DNA from: Solirubrobacteraceae bacterium
Lineage (GTDB): Bacteria; Actinomycetota; Thermoleophilia; Solirubrobacterales; Solirubrobacteraceae
DNA length: 64,000 nt
Reading direction: 5' to 3'
Assembly: GCA_017744415.1 (NCBI GenBank)
Contig: JAGIBJ010000062.1
Span: 62,001 to 126,000, forward strand
Position numbers and translations under genes: made by a program. Shown in pieces: positions 7,549 through 17,939 of this stretch (position 1 is the stretch's first letter; each line of letters opens with the position of its first letter). Below the pieces are notes generated by a model. It did no database searches and was not told where the DNA came from. It saw only the letters and a program-made list of their open reading frames with translations.

Positions 7549-8714
7549 TGCGGCTGGTCAGGCCCGATCTGCGGCGGCTGCCTCTGCGCGCCCGGCTCGT
7601 CGGGATCTTCGTCGCGGTCTTCGCGGTCTCGACGGCGGCCGTGCTCTTCGTCAGCTACCTGCTGATGAAGAACCACCTCGAGACAACGCTCGAACCCGGT
7701 CAGGCCGCGCCGATCTTGCGTGGCCTCGCCATCCAGTACGTGCTCGCGCTGATCGGCACGTCGATGCTCGCCGGCGGGCTCGGATGGCTCGCGGCGCGCC
7801 GGCTGCTGCGCCCGGTGGCGGTCGTCACCGAGGCGGCCCGGCGGGCGTCGGACGAGCACCTCGGCGAGCGCATCGCGCTCGGTGGCCCGCACGATGAGCT
7901 GCGCGAGCTGGCCGACACTTTCGACGCGATGCTCGACCGCTTCCAGGAGAGCATCGAGGCGCAGCGGCGGTTCATCGCGAACGCGAGCCACGAGCTGCGC
8001 AGCCCGCTCACGGCGATCCGCACCGAGGTCGACGTCACCCTCACCGATCCAGGCGCGACCATCGCCGAGCTGCGGCAGATGGGCGAGCGGGTGCTCGAAG
8101 GCAGCGACGAGCTCGACCGCCTCCTCGCCGCGCTGATGGTGCTCGCCCGCTCCCAGCGTGGGCTCGTGGCAACCGCTCCGCTCGATCTCGCGCAGGTGGC
8201 GGTGCTCGTCGCCCAGGATGCGACCCGCCAGGCTGAGGCTGCGCGCATCTCGATCGATGTCGACGTGCCCGCCGCGCCCGGCATCGAGGCGCCGCTCACG
8301 GTGCCGATCAACGGCGACCCGGCCCTCGTACGGCGGCTCGTCGCCAACCTCGTCGACAACGCCATCCGCTACCACCGTCCCGGCGGCACCGTCCTGCTCC
8401 AGGTCCGCGAGGAGCAGGGCGAGGCCGTCGTGCGCATCGTCAACCTCGGCGGCGCGCCGGTGCCAGCGGCCGAGGTGGAGCGCCTCCGCCAGCCCTTCGA
8501 ACGCCTCGGTCGCACGCATGCTTCCGGCTCCGGGCTGGGGCTCTCGATCGTGCAAGCCGTTGCCGAGGCGCACGAGGGCCGGGTCGAGCTGGCGGCCCCG
8601 GCGGCCGGCGGCCTCGAGGTGACAGTGCGACTGCCGCTGCGCACGGCCGCGCCTACGAGGCCCACGCCGCATCCGGGCCCGGTGCCCGGCGTCGCCGCGC
8701 CGCCACAGCGCTGA
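7548..8714 (+). CDS. Membrane sensor histidine kinase
   Basis: This 388-aa kinase is the partner of the preceding regulator. Two membrane helices (about residues 16-40 and 60-85) flank only about 20 extracytoplasmic residues, so there is almost no periplasmic sensing domain. HAMP follows, then HisKA with the phospho-His at about 149 (NASHELRSPLTAIR), then HATPase_c with the N-box NLVDNAIRYH at about 267 and the G2 box GSGLGLSIV. The usual DxGxG G1 box is replaced by NLGGAPV, a variant I associate with some actinobacterial kinases. With so little extracellular sequence, signal input may come from the membrane or from an accessory such as the 105-aa protein. Confidence 0.92.
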   Translation: MRLVRPDLRRLPLRARLVGIFVAVFAVSTAAVLFVSYLLMKNHLETTLEPGQAAPILRGLAIQYVLALIGTSMLAGGLGWLAARRLLRPVAVVTEAARRASDEHLGERIALGGPHDELRELADTFDAMLDRFQESIEAQRRFIANASHELRSPLTAIRTEVDVTLTDPGATIAELRQMGERVLEGSDELDRLLAALMVLARSQRGLVATAPLDLAQVAVLVAQDATRQAEAARISIDVDVPAAPGIEAPLTVPINGDPALVRRLVANLVDNAIRYHRPGGTVLLQVREEQGEAVVRIVNLGGAPVPAAEVERLRQPFERLGRTHASGSGLGLSIVQAVAEAHEGRVELAAPAAGGLEVTVRLPLRTAAPTRPTPHPGPVPGVAAPPQR

Positions 8715-8860
8715 CGCAATCTGCGCAGTTTCGCGCGCATTGGCTGACCAGCGATCTCACCCGGCGGTCGCCCCGCGTAGATCCGTCATCCCTCGAAGGC
8801 GCCGCTGGATCGCCTTACGAATGATCGGGGGGCAACGGCCCGAGCCGCTCCGGCAGCGAC

Positions 8861-9238
8861 TCAGTCCGAGACGCTGTTCAGCCCAGTCGCGAGATCGACG
8901 AATGCGCGAGCGCCGCCCAACACCAAGGCGTCGACCGCTGCAACCACGGCGAACAGGTAGAACGCCCATTCGGCATCTCGCGCCCATCGGCCCCGCCGAG
9001 GCATGCCGACTTCGGCGGCGATCAGAAGTGCCTGCGTCGTCGCGCAGAGGGTCCAGGCCAGGAGGAGACGCTGTGCCGTCGGCGCCGCTACGGGCACACC
9101 CTGCTCGTCGCCCGGGGTCCCGGCGAGCAGCCACCAAAGCGCGAGGTAGCCGGGGATCGGCACCCACAAGAACAACGTGCGGAGCGTGCGCCACATCGGC
9201 GATGACTCGTTGATCTCCGCGTGCTCTGCCGCCGACAT
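8861..9238 (-). CDS. Small multi-pass membrane protein, unknown
   Basis: This 125-aa protein starts at ATG 9238. It has three hydrophobic helices: FLWVPIPGYLALWWLLAG at about 22-40, RLLLAWTLCATTQALLIAAE at about 56-76, and AFYLFAVVAAVDALVLGGA at about 90-110. No family is recognised. The ribosome-binding site is weak. It converges with the kinase gene ending at 8714, leaving about 145 nt without an obvious strong terminator. Confidence 0.5.
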   Translation of the reverse strand: MSAAEHAEINESSPMWRTLRTLFLWVPIPGYLALWWLLAGTPGDEQGVPVAAPTAQRLLLAWTLCATTQALLIAAEVGMPRRGRWARDAEWAFYLFAVVAAVDALVLGGARAFVDLATGLNSVSD

Positions 9239-9312
9239 CCAGACATCGTGACCGATCCGCGACGGCGCGACAGCCGCTCGGCGTCGTGCCGGAGCGGCGC
9301 GGGGAGCCCGGA

Positions 9313-9696
9313 TCAGTCGTCGTACTCGACGTACGTGCGCTGGGTCTTGGTGGTGCAGCCGTCGGCGCCGCAGGCGCGGAGCTTGATCGTGTGGGTGCCG
9401 GGCTGCAGGCCGCGGGAGGCGAGGTTGCGCTCGAACTCGCGCGTGCCGTCCTCGCGGTCGATCTCGGTGAGGTAGCCCTTCGCGGAGCGGCCAGCGATCG
9501 TGAAGGTGACGCGTGTGGCGCCGCGCGTCTCGACGGAGAGGTGCAGTCGGTTGCCGGGGCGCAGCTCGGCGTCGAGATCGACGACGCGCGGCGCGGCCGC
9601 CTGGGCCGGCACGGCGAGCGCAGCCCCGCCGACGACGGCGGCTGCGGCGCACGAGGTGGCGAGGAGCTTGGAGCGGCGGTGCAGGCTGGTGAACAT
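9313..9696 (-). CDS. Small secreted beta-rich protein
   Basis: This 127-aa protein starts at ATG 9696, preceded by AAGGAGG ten bases upstream. A Sec signal peptide with a basic start (MFTSLHRRSKLL) and cleavage near VPAQA releases about 90 residues of beta-rich sequence. These look like one Ig-like domain (GLQPGTHTIKLRACGADGC) with two cysteines near the C-terminus. No enzymatic motif is visible. It lies just downstream of the kinase gene at 9804-11228 on the same strand and could be part of the stimulon or transcript of that system. Confidence 0.65.
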   Translation of the reverse strand: MFTSLHRRSKLLATSCAAAAVVGGAALAVPAQAAAPRVVDLDAELRPGNRLHLSVETRGATRVTFTIAGRSAKGYLTEIDREDGTREFERNLASRGLQPGTHTIKLRACGADGCTTKTQRTYVEYDD

Positions 9697-9803
9697 GGGG
9701 GTCGGTCCTCCTTGGGGATGGCGTACCGCCAGTTCTATGGAGGCGTCGATGAGAGCCCGATGAGTCCGGAGCCGCGCCGCGCTGGCGGGCTGCACCTGCG
9801 CTC

Positions 9804-11228
9804 TCAGGCCGGCAGGCGCAGCGTCGCCACGGTGCCGCCGCCAGGCGCCGGAGCGAGCGCGGCGCTGCCGCCGTGCGCTTCGGCGACGGCGCGCACGATC
9901 GCGAGACCGAGACCCGTGCCGGGCGTCGCGCGCGAGGCATCGGCACGGGCAAAACGCTCGAACGCGCGCGCCGCGAACTCGGGCGCGATCCCCGGGCCGT
10001 GGTCGCGGACGGTGAGCGCGATCATCCCTCCGTCGCGCTCGGCGACGATCTCGACCGGTCCAGCGCCGTGGCGCAGCGCGTTGTCGACGAGGTTCCCGAC
10101 GGCCTGCTCAAGGCGCGCGGCGTCGGCGGTGACCGTGAGCCCCTCGTCCATCTCGAACACCACTTCGGCAGTGCCTCCGGCCGCGACCTGCGCACGGTTC
10201 GCGGCGCGCCGGACGAGCTCGTCGAGCATCACCGGCTCGGTCGCGAGTTCGAGGCGATCGTGATCGGCGCGTGCGAGGAGCAGGAGCGCATCGGTGAGGC
10301 CACTGAGCTGCCGGGTCTCCTCGAGTGCGGATTCGATCGCGGCGCGCAGCTCGTCGGGCGTGCGCTCGCCGCGGAGCGCCAGCTCGAGCTCGGTCTGCAT
10401 CATCGCCAGCGGGGTGCGGAGCTCGTGGCTCGCGTCGGCGGTGAAGCCACGCTCACGGTCGAGTGCGTCGCCGAGGCGGCCGAGCATCGCGTTGAGCGTC
10501 TCGGCGAGCCGGCGCAGCTCGTCGTCTGCGTCCGGCAGTTCCAGCCGGTCGCCGCCGGTGCCGCCCGAGATGCGATCCGCTTGGCGGCGCATCAGGTCGA
10601 CGGGCCGCAGCGCCGCACCGATCGCGAGCCAACCGACGAAGCAGGCGAGCGCGAGCGCCACCGGAAGCGCGATCACGAGCACGTGCCCGAGCGCGCGCAG
10701 CGCATCCTCGCGGTCCTCGAGCGTGATGCCCACGATCACCTCGTACTCGCGTCCGCGCACCTCCACGTGCCGCGCGAGCACCCGCGCGCGATCGTCCTCG
10801 AACGCCTCGTCGTCGGTCTCCTCGAGCGCGCTCGTGTCGATCTCGTCGTCGCCCTCGTCCGGCTCCACGCGCACCCCGCGCAGGCGGATCGTCATCCCCT
10901 CGTTCGCGTCGTCCCGCTGGCCCGCATCCAGCAGCGGGCCACTGGGAAGACCGCGCGACGCGAGCACCACCCGGCCGCTCGCATCGAGGATCTGCGTGAA
11001 CGACTCGCCGGGATCGTCAAGCCCGTCGGTGAGCCCCGGCTCGGGACCGGCCGTGGCGACGAGCAGCCGCCCGACCGCTGCGGCCTGGAGCTCGAGCTGG
11101 TTGTCGGTGGCGTCGACCAGCTGATCGTCGACGCCCGACCGGATCGCGAATCCCGCCGCCACGAGCAGCACGGCCATCGCCAGCGCGAACGCTCCCACGA
11201 CGCGCGGGCGGATCCCAAGGCGCCTCAC
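9804..11228 (-). CDS. Sensor histidine kinase with acidic extracytoplasmic domain
   Basis: This 474-aa kinase overlaps the end of its response regulator by four bases (GTGA). A first helix (about residues 9-30) and a second (about 170-195) bracket an extracytoplasmic domain of about 140 residues. That domain contains a strongly acidic stretch at about 118-145 (EPDEGDDEIDTSALEETDDE). HAMP follows, then HisKA with His at about 265 (DASHELRTPLAMMQ), the N-box NLVDNALRHG, a complete G1 box DHGPGI and the G2 box GTGLGLAIV. The acidic patch resembles in character those of PhoQ-type sensors that bind divalent cations or cationic peptides; the ligand is not known here. Confidence 0.92.
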   Translation of the reverse strand: MRRLGIRPRVVGAFALAMAVLLVAAGFAIRSGVDDQLVDATDNQLELQAAAVGRLLVATAGPEPGLTDGLDDPGESFTQILDASGRVVLASRGLPSGPLLDAGQRDDANEGMTIRLRGVRVEPDEGDDEIDTSALEETDDEAFEDDRARVLARHVEVRGREYEVIVGITLEDREDALRALGHVLVIALPVALALACFVGWLAIGAALRPVDLMRRQADRISGGTGGDRLELPDADDELRRLAETLNAMLGRLGDALDRERGFTADASHELRTPLAMMQTELELALRGERTPDELRAAIESALEETRQLSGLTDALLLLARADHDRLELATEPVMLDELVRRAANRAQVAAGGTAEVVFEMDEGLTVTADAARLEQAVGNLVDNALRHGAGPVEIVAERDGGMIALTVRDHGPGIAPEFAARAFERFARADASRATPGTGLGLAIVRAVAEAHGGSAALAPAPGGGTVATLRLPA

Positions 11229-11911
11229 GCGTCGCCCGCGCGGTCGTCGACGAGCCGGTAGCCATGGCCGCGCACCGTCTCGAGCGAAGCACGGCCGAAG
11301 GGGCGGTCGATCTTCTCGCGGAGGTAGCGGATGTAGACGTCGATCACGTTGCTGCGGTGCTCGTACGCGTGGTCCCACACGAGGCCGAGCAGGTCGTCGC
11401 GCGAGAGCGTGGTGCCGGGGCGGCGCATGAACGCCTCGAGCATTTGGAACTCCTTGCTGGAGAGCTCGAGCTCGGTGCCGCCGCGGCGCGCGATCACCGC
11501 GGCCGGATCGAGCTCCAGGTCGCCGACCGTGAGCGTGATCGGCCGGGGCGCCGCGCCGCGCCGGACGAGTGCACGCACGCGGGCGAGCAACTCATCGACG
11601 GCGAACGGCTTGACGAGGTAGTCGTCGGCGCCGACATCGAGGCCCCTCACCCGATCGGCGATCGCGTCGCGCGCCGTGAGCATCAGCACGGGCGTCCAGT
11701 TGCCCTCCGCGCGCAGCCGCCGGCACACCTCGATCCCGTCGGCGCCGGGCAGCATCCAGTCGAGCAGGATCAGGTCGTAGGGCGTGGTCGCCGCACGCAC
11801 GAGCGCCTCCGTCCCATCACCGACGTGGTCGCTCACGGCCTCCAGCTCGTCGAGCGCGCGCAGCAGGAGCCCGGCCATCTTGGCCTCGTCCTCCACGACC
11901 AGCACGCGCAC
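11225..11911 (-). CDS. OmpR/PhoB-family response regulator
   Basis: This 228-aa protein has a receiver domain with phospho-Asp at about 52 (LILLDWMLPGADG) and switch residues in MLTARDA and DYLVKPF. A winged-helix output domain follows (ELSSKEFQMLEAFM, VRGHGYRLV). It is first in an operon with the kinase that overlaps it by four bases. GTG 11911 is used; other GTG codons lie nearby. It is divergent from the MoxR operon across a 148-nt gap, so the two may share control sequences. Confidence 0.93.
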   Translation of the reverse strand: MRVLVVEDEAKMAGLLLRALDELEAVSDHVGDGTEALVRAATTPYDLILLDWMLPGADGIEVCRRLRAEGNWTPVLMLTARDAIADRVRGLDVGADDYLVKPFAVDELLARVRALVRRGAAPRPITLTVGDLELDPAAVIARRGGTELELSSKEFQMLEAFMRRPGTTLSRDDLLGLVWDHAYEHRSNVIDVYIRYLREKIDRPFGRASLETVRGHGYRLVDDRAGDA

Positions 11912-12059
11912 GCACCCGAGTATCGCGGGCTGCGGATGAGGGGACGATGAGTCCGGGCGGCCACGCCCTTACGAAGCCCTGACGCACGCCCCCGTACGGT
12001 GGACTTCAAGTTCGGCCGAGCCTCGCGCGCGGCCACCCCCTTCGGAGACCCGCACCAGC

Positions 12060-13255
<1,196 letters not shown>

Positions 13256-13259
<4 letters not shown>

Positions 13260-14164
13260 GTCGCCTGCGCCTCGTCGCGCCGCCGGGCCGCCAGGGCCCG
13301 GGCCCCACGCCCGGCGCCGCCGTGGCCGCGCTCGACCTCGCCATCGCCCGTCGCACCGCCGGCCGGCTCCCCGGCGAGCACCTCTCCTACGGCGTCGGCC
13401 TCGGCACCGAGCTCGCGCAGATCCGGCCGTACTCGGTCGGTGACGACCTCCGCCAGATCGACCCCGCCGCGAGCGCCCGCACCAACGAACTGCACGTACG
13501 GCAGCAGATGCCGGAGCGCTCGCTGACGACCTGGGTGCTGCTCGACGTGTCGCCCTCGATGGCGTTCGGGACGGCCGAACGGCTCAAGAGCGACGTGGCC
13601 GACGGCGTGACGACGGTCGTCTCGCGCCTCTCGACGCGTCGCGGCGGCCGCATCGGCGTCGTGCGCTGGGGTGCGGGCAAGGAGGTGGTGATCCCGCCGC
13701 GCAGCGGGCGCCGGGCGCTCGGCGCCATCGACCGCCTCATCGACGAGGGCGTCGCCGCCGACGGCACGCGCGCTGAGGGTGATCTCGCCCACGGGATCGG
13801 TCGGCTCGGACTGCTCGCTCGGCTCCCCGGGCTCGTCGTGGTGGTCTCCGATTTCCGCGACGAATCGCACTGGATCCGCCCGCTCGGCCTGCTCGCGCAG
13901 CGCCACCGGGTGGTCGCCGCCGAGATCAGCGACCCGCGCGAGGAGCAGCTGCCGGACGCCGGCACGATCCTCGTCCGCGATCCCGAGAGCGGCGCCGAGG
14001 TGGAGCTCAACACGAGCTCCCCCGAGCTGCGCGCCGCCTACGCGAACGCCGCCGCCCAGCGCCGCAACCAGATGGCCGCCCAGTTCAAGCGTCTCGGCGT
14101 CCGCCACATTCCCCTGAGCACCGGCCGTGACTGGCTGCGCGACCTCGGAGCGGGCCTCGCATGA
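13256..14164 (+). CDS. DUF58 protein
   Basis: This 302-aa protein has the DUF58 signature near residue 60 (RPYSVGDDLRQIDPAASART). A degenerate VWA-like fold follows, with VLLDVSPSMAFG at about 95 and VVVVSDFRDE at about 195. It starts inside the last codons of the MoxR gene (ATGA) and its own stop overlaps the next ATG, so it is translated as part of a coupled operon. DUF58 proteins accompany MoxR ATPases; the biochemical role is not established. No signal peptide is visible, so it is probably cytoplasmic or membrane-associated. Confidence 0.9.
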
Positions 14165-15111
14165 CCCTGAAGGATCCGATCTTCCTCCTCACGCTGCTGC
14201 TGATCCCGCTCGGGATCGCCGCAGCCCGGCTCGCGCGCTCGCGGCGCCGACGCTTCGCCGTGCGGCTCCCCACCGCCGGCATGGCGGCCCGCCTCGTTGG
14301 GCGCGAGCCGGCGTGGCGCAGGCTCGTCGCGCCGATCTTCACCGCGGCCTCCGTGCTCGCGATCTCCGTTGCGCTGTCGCGACCCGAGGTGACGGTGGCC
14401 GTGCCCGTCGAGCGCGCGTCGGTGATGCTTGTGACCGACGCGTCGGGATCCATGCGGGCCGAGGACGTGAGCCCGACCAGACTCGACGCCGCGAAGAACG
14501 CCGTGGGCGAGTTCCTCGACCAGGCGCCTGAGCAGATGCGGGTCGGCCTGCTCTCGTACTCGAGCAGCGTCGAGGGCGTCGAGAATCCGACGACCGACCG
14601 CCAGCAGATCCGCGACGCGATCTCGTCGATCGATGCCGGCGGCGGCACCGCCACCGGCGACGCGCTTGCCGCCGCCATCGAGGCCCTCCGCCCGGCGAAC
14701 GAGTCGAAGAACCCGGCCCCCGCCGCGATCCTGCTCCTCTCCGACGGCATGACCTCGGGCGGCGTCGACCCGATCGGCGTGGCGCGCGAGGCGAAGGCGA
14801 AGGGCATCTCGATCTCCACCGTCGCACTCGGTACGCCCGACGGCACCGTGCAGCTCGCGCCCGGCCAGTGGCCGATGCGCGTGCCGCCGGATCCCGAGAC
14901 GCTCCGCGCGATCGCCGAGGTGAGCGGCGGCGAGGCCTTCACGGCCGACGACGCCAGCAAGCTCAGCGACGTCTACAAGCAGATGAGCTCCAAGCTCGGC
15001 ACGCGCCCGGAGCAGCGCGAGGTGAGCGCCGGCTTCGCCGGGCTGGCCGCCGTGCTCCTGATGGCCGGCACCGCGGCGGCGCTGCGCCGCCGCGGGCGCG
15101 TCGCGCTCTAG
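14161..15111 (+). CDS. BatA-like VWA-domain membrane protein
   Basis: This 316-aa protein has two N-terminal hydrophobic helices (FLLTLLLIPLGIAAARLA at about 8-26, APIFTAASVLAISVAL at about 57-74). A VWA domain of about 190 residues follows, with the MIDAS motif DASGSM at about 93, and a C-terminal membrane helix (GLAAVLLMAGTAAAL) with a short basic tail. This is the BatA topology, with the VWA domain between membrane anchors. The operon lacks the BatB/BatD-type partners that often accompany it elsewhere. A strong stem-loop follows directly. Confidence 0.9.
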   Translation: MTLKDPIFLLTLLLIPLGIAAARLARSRRRRFAVRLPTAGMAARLVGREPAWRRLVAPIFTAASVLAISVALSRPEVTVAVPVERASVMLVTDASGSMRAEDVSPTRLDAAKNAVGEFLDQAPEQMRVGLLSYSSSVEGVENPTTDRQQIRDAISSIDAGGGTATGDALAAAIEALRPANESKNPAPAAILLLSDGMTSGGVDPIGVAREAKAKGISISTVALGTPDGTVQLAPGQWPMRVPPDPETLRAIAEVSGGEAFTADDASKLSDVYKQMSSKLGTRPEQREVSAGFAGLAAVLLMAGTAAALRRRGRVAL

Positions 15112-15118
15112 CCGCGCT

Positions 15119-15162
15119 GAGCCGCTGATTTCCCCGACTCTGCTCGGGGAAATCAGCGGTTC
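15119..15162. repeat. Palindromic element, intergenic copy
   Basis: Perfect 16-base arms at 15122-15137 and 15144-15159 enclose a 6-nt loop, and the stem can be lengthened by three more pairs. It lies eight bases after the VWA gene stop and could end that transcript, though no T-run follows. A close copy lies in frame inside the coding region at 53812-55470 (54944-55005), with CCGCTGATTT and AAATCAGCGG identical in both. It is therefore a dispersed palindromic repeat and not only a local terminator. Confidence 0.75.
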
Positions 15163-15241
15163 ACCCCCGATACCGCCGCTCGGACGTACCGCTGGTATCC
15201 GGCTGGGGCCGCGCTGCGTTGTGCGTGGCGGGTGGCCCGCG

Positions 15242-15247
15242 TAGCGT
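15242..15247 (+). promoter_or_regulatory. -10 element TAGCGT, leaderless-type
   Basis: TAGCGT ends seven bases before ATG 15255, and TTGTGC (15219-15224) lies 17 bases upstream of it as a -35. No ribosome-binding site is present, which fits transcription starting at or next to the ATG. Confidence 0.5.
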
Positions 15248-15254
15248 GCCACCC

Positions 15255-17135
15255 ATGCACCGGACCGCCCGCATCGCTCTTCTTGCCATCGCGGCTGCGA
15301 CGAGCGTGGCCACCCTGGTCGTCGCGCCGGCCGGAGCGGCTGTCACGCGCACCACGCTCAGCAGCGGCAACGACGTCGCCCAGGCCACCCAGAACTCGCC
15401 GTCAGCCGACGGCGCACCAGATGGCAGCGCCGCCGTCGCGTGGATCCAGAAGGACAATGGCGTCGACCACCTCTTCTTCTCGCGCCTCGAGAACGGCACC
15501 TGGTCGACCAAGGCTCGGGTCGATGCCGACCCCAGCTTCACCACCGCACCGTCCTCGTTCGTGATCGGCGTCGGCAACGGCGGCCGCCTGAACGTCGCGT
15601 TCGCGAGCGGGACCGCAGGCAACGAGCACCTCTTCCTCGCCACGTCGACCGGCAACGGAACGGCGCTCGGCGCTCCGGTCGACATCTCCGGCGCGCTCAG
15701 CGGCTGGAAGTCGCTCGATCTCGATGTCGGCACCACCGGCGGCGGCTACCTCACCGGCCACCGCCAGACCAAGCTCGAGGCGTTCCGGATCGCGGCCGGG
15801 GTCGCGACGAAGGTCGACGGCCCCACGACTGGCTCGCTCAACGCCGATGCCGCCGGCGACGCGAGCGGCAACGCCCCGAAGCAGGCGAGCGTCGGGGTCG
15901 ACCCGACCGGCCTCAGCGCCACGATCGCCTGGAGCGAGCAGGACGGCGGCGGTGCCGATCACGCCTTCGCGCGCCGCATCACCGGCACCGCACCCGCCCA
16001 GGTGGGCATGGCGATCTCGGCGGAGATCCCGTCACTGCAGGGAGCGCTGGCGTCGGCGAACGGCAACGACGAGTTCTCCGTGGCGGCTGGCCCGGGCGGC
16101 AAGGCCTGGGTGGCGTTCCGCGAGAACTTCACCTACGGCGCGGTGACGAAGGCGCGTTCGCTCGTGCGTGCCTTCGACGGCCTCAGCTTCGGCACCGCGC
16201 AGGTGCTCGACGCACATCCGCTCACCCCGGCCGACGTGACCGACGGTGCCGAGAACCCGTTGATCGCGATCGACGGCAACGGCAACGGCGTGGCGGTGAG
16301 CAGCGGCCAGCTCGACAACCTCTCGCACGTGGCTCGCCTCACGGGCGACACGTGGAGCCGCGGGACGATCGTCCCGAACACCGGCGTCGTGCCGCGCGTG
16401 GCGATGAGCGCCGCCGGCACCGGACTCACGCTGCTCACCACCGATGGCACCGGCCCCGCCCCGAACCAGCTCCAGGCCCGCATCACCGGCGGCCCGGCCG
16501 ACGGCACCTCGGAGCTCGTGAACGACGCGGCGGCTGGTCCGGTCTTCAACACCACCGGCACCGCGGCGGCGGGGAACACCGGGGTCGTCCTCTACCGGCA
16601 GGCCCAGGCCGCCGACGCGAAGATGATCGTCGCCACGTTCCCGCTCCCGGCGACGCCGGCCCCCACCCCGACTCCCACGCCCGTGCCCGGCTCCGGCGGC
16701 TCGACGCAGACGCCGATCTTCGTCCCGGCGTTCACGAAGCTGAAGCTCAGCAGCAGCTCGATCAAGCGCGCCAACACGAAGCCGCGCGTGCTCAGCCCCA
16801 CCGCCAAGGGCCCGTTCCTCACCTTCACGCTCAACCGTCCCTCGCGGGTCGTCGTGTGGGCGGAGCGCTCGACCGCGGGCCGCCGGAGCGCGGCCGGCAA
16901 GTGCGTGAAGCCGTCGAAGTCGAACGCGAGCCGCAAGCGCTGCACCCGCCACGTGATGGTGAACAAGGCCCTCATCCTCGATCGACCTGCCGGCACCACC
17001 AAGGTGCGCTTCACCGGCCGCCTCGGCGGCAAGACTGCCCTGGCCAAGGGCCAGTACCGCCTCGCACTCACCGCCGCCGACCGGGCCACCGGCGGCATGA
17101 CGAAGATCCGTTACCTCAACCTGACGCTGCGCTAG
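15255..17135 (+). CDS. Large secreted protein with repeat-rich body and Ig-like C-terminus
   Basis: This 626-aa protein has a signal peptide (HRTARIALLAIAAATSVATL, cleavage near AGAA). Residues about 30-460 consist of repeated beta-strand segments of the kind seen in beta-propellers (AVAWIQKDNGVDHLFFSRL, ATIAWSEQDGGGADHAFARR, KAWVAFRENF). A short Thr-Pro linker (TPAPTPTPTPVPGSGG) is followed by a C-terminal module of about 130 residues with KGPFLTFTLNRPSRVVVW and LAKGQYRLALTAADRATGG. That last motif is a common ending of surface proteins in this lineage. The ATG is leaderless-type. An alternative upstream start in this frame would precede the signal peptide and is rejected. No enzyme activity can be inferred. 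Confidence 0.75.
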   Translation: MHRTARIALLAIAAATSVATLVVAPAGAAVTRTTLSSGNDVAQATQNSPSADGAPDGSAAVAWIQKDNGVDHLFFSRLENGTWSTKARVDADPSFTTAPSSFVIGVGNGGRLNVAFASGTAGNEHLFLATSTGNGTALGAPVDISGALSGWKSLDLDVGTTGGGYLTGHRQTKLEAFRIAAGVATKVDGPTTGSLNADAAGDASGNAPKQASVGVDPTGLSATIAWSEQDGGGADHAFARRITGTAPAQVGMAISAEIPSLQGALASANGNDEFSVAAGPGGKAWVAFRENFTYGAVTKARSLVRAFDGLSFGTAQVLDAHPLTPADVTDGAENPLIAIDGNGNGVAVSSGQLDNLSHVARLTGDTWSRGTIVPNTGVVPRVAMSAAGTGLTLLTTDGTGPAPNQLQARITGGPADGTSELVNDAAAGPVFNTTGTAAAGNTGVVLYRQAQAADAKMIVATFPLPATPAPTPTPTPVPGSGGSTQTPIFVPAFTKLKLSSSSIKRANTKPRVLSPTAKGPFLTFTLNRPSRVVVWAERSTAGRRSAAGKCVKPSKSNASRKRCTRHVMVNKALILDRPAGTTKVRFTGRLGGKTALAKGQYRLALTAADRATGGMTKIRYLNLTLR

Positions 17136-17144
17136 CGCAGCGTC
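17123..17144. terminator. Perfect 22-bp palindrome over stop codon
   Basis: GACGCTGCGC TA GCGCAGCGTC is centred on the TAG stop of the secreted-protein gene. The tetR-like gene converges from the right with its stop at 17159. A second small stem (CGCCGC/GCGGCG) lies at about 17150-17166. It is probably a bidirectional terminator, inferred from placement. Confidence 0.45.
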
Positions 17145-17158
17145 GACGGTCGCCGCCC

Positions 17159-17740
17159 TCAGCGGCGGCGGCGCAGCCCGTCCATGTAGACGTTCACCGG
17201 CTGCATGGCGGTCTCGAGGTCGACGCCGCGGCCGTGGACGAGCCGGCCGGCGCGGACGGTGAGGGCGACGAAGGTGTCGGCGACGACGTCGGGGTCGACG
17301 TCGCGGCGGAACTCGCCACGCTGCTGGCCGCGGCGGAAGGTGGCAGCGACGACGGGCGTGAAGGTGTGGACGAGCTCCTCGTCCTGGATCGGCTCGCCGA
17401 CGAGCACCTCCGTCCAACGCGACGTGCGCGGGAGGTTCTCGCGGGTCATCTTCAGCAGCTCGTCGCCGAGCGACCCCTCGCAGTAACCAGGGCGCGGATC
17501 GGCCCCGAGGCGGTCGCGGACGATCTCCTTGCCATGACCGAGCGCCTCCTCGAGAAGCGCCTGCTGGATCGCGGCCACATCGGGGAAGTGGCGGTAGACC
17601 GTCGCACGGCCCAGGCCGGCCGCCTCGGCCACATCGGCGATCGAGGCAGTCGGCCGCTCGCCGAGCAGGCTGGCGGCGGCGTCGAGGATCTGGTCGCGGT
17701 TGCGGCGCGCATCGGCGCGCGCGGTACTGGGTGAGGACAC
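17159..17740 (-). CDS. TetR-family transcriptional regulator
   Basis: This 193-aa protein has an N-terminal HTH at about residues 10-56 (RDQILDAAASLLGERPTASI, ADVAEAAGLGRATVYRHF), followed by a helical ligand-binding and dimerisation domain. GTG 17740 is the only start that gives a normal TetR length and N-terminus; no Shine-Dalgarno is visible. The ligand is unknown. Its 5' neighbour on the same strand is the UPF0114 membrane protein 199 nt away, and it converges with the large secreted protein. No palindromic operator is obvious upstream. Confidence 0.88.
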   Translation of the reverse strand: MSSPSTARADARRNRDQILDAAASLLGERPTASIADVAEAAGLGRATVYRHFPDVAAIQQALLEEALGHGKEIVRDRLGADPRPGYCEGSLGDELLKMTRENLPRTSRWTEVLVGEPIQDEELVHTFTPVVAATFRRGQQRGEFRRDVDPDVVADTFVALTVRAGRLVHGRGVDLETAMQPVNVYMDGLRRRR

Positions 17741-17939
17741 GAGGACGGTGCGGGGACAGAGGCAGGAACCGGGGTCCGGAAACCGTACGCCCGTCCGGCA
17801 CTGTTCGCCAGAACCGCCTCCAGCTGTTGACGCCTCGTCAGCGGCCGCGACCCATCCCGGCGGCAACGAGGGCGCGTCGACCGCACACGCCCACCCCGCC
17901 AGCGCCGATCCGCGACGCCGCTCGCAGATCGGTCGCGGC

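Noticed and set aside
8715-8860. Terminator between the first kinase and the convergent membrane-protein gene
   Set aside because: Only a weak CTGACGCA/TGCGCAG pairing was seen, too short and imperfect to call.
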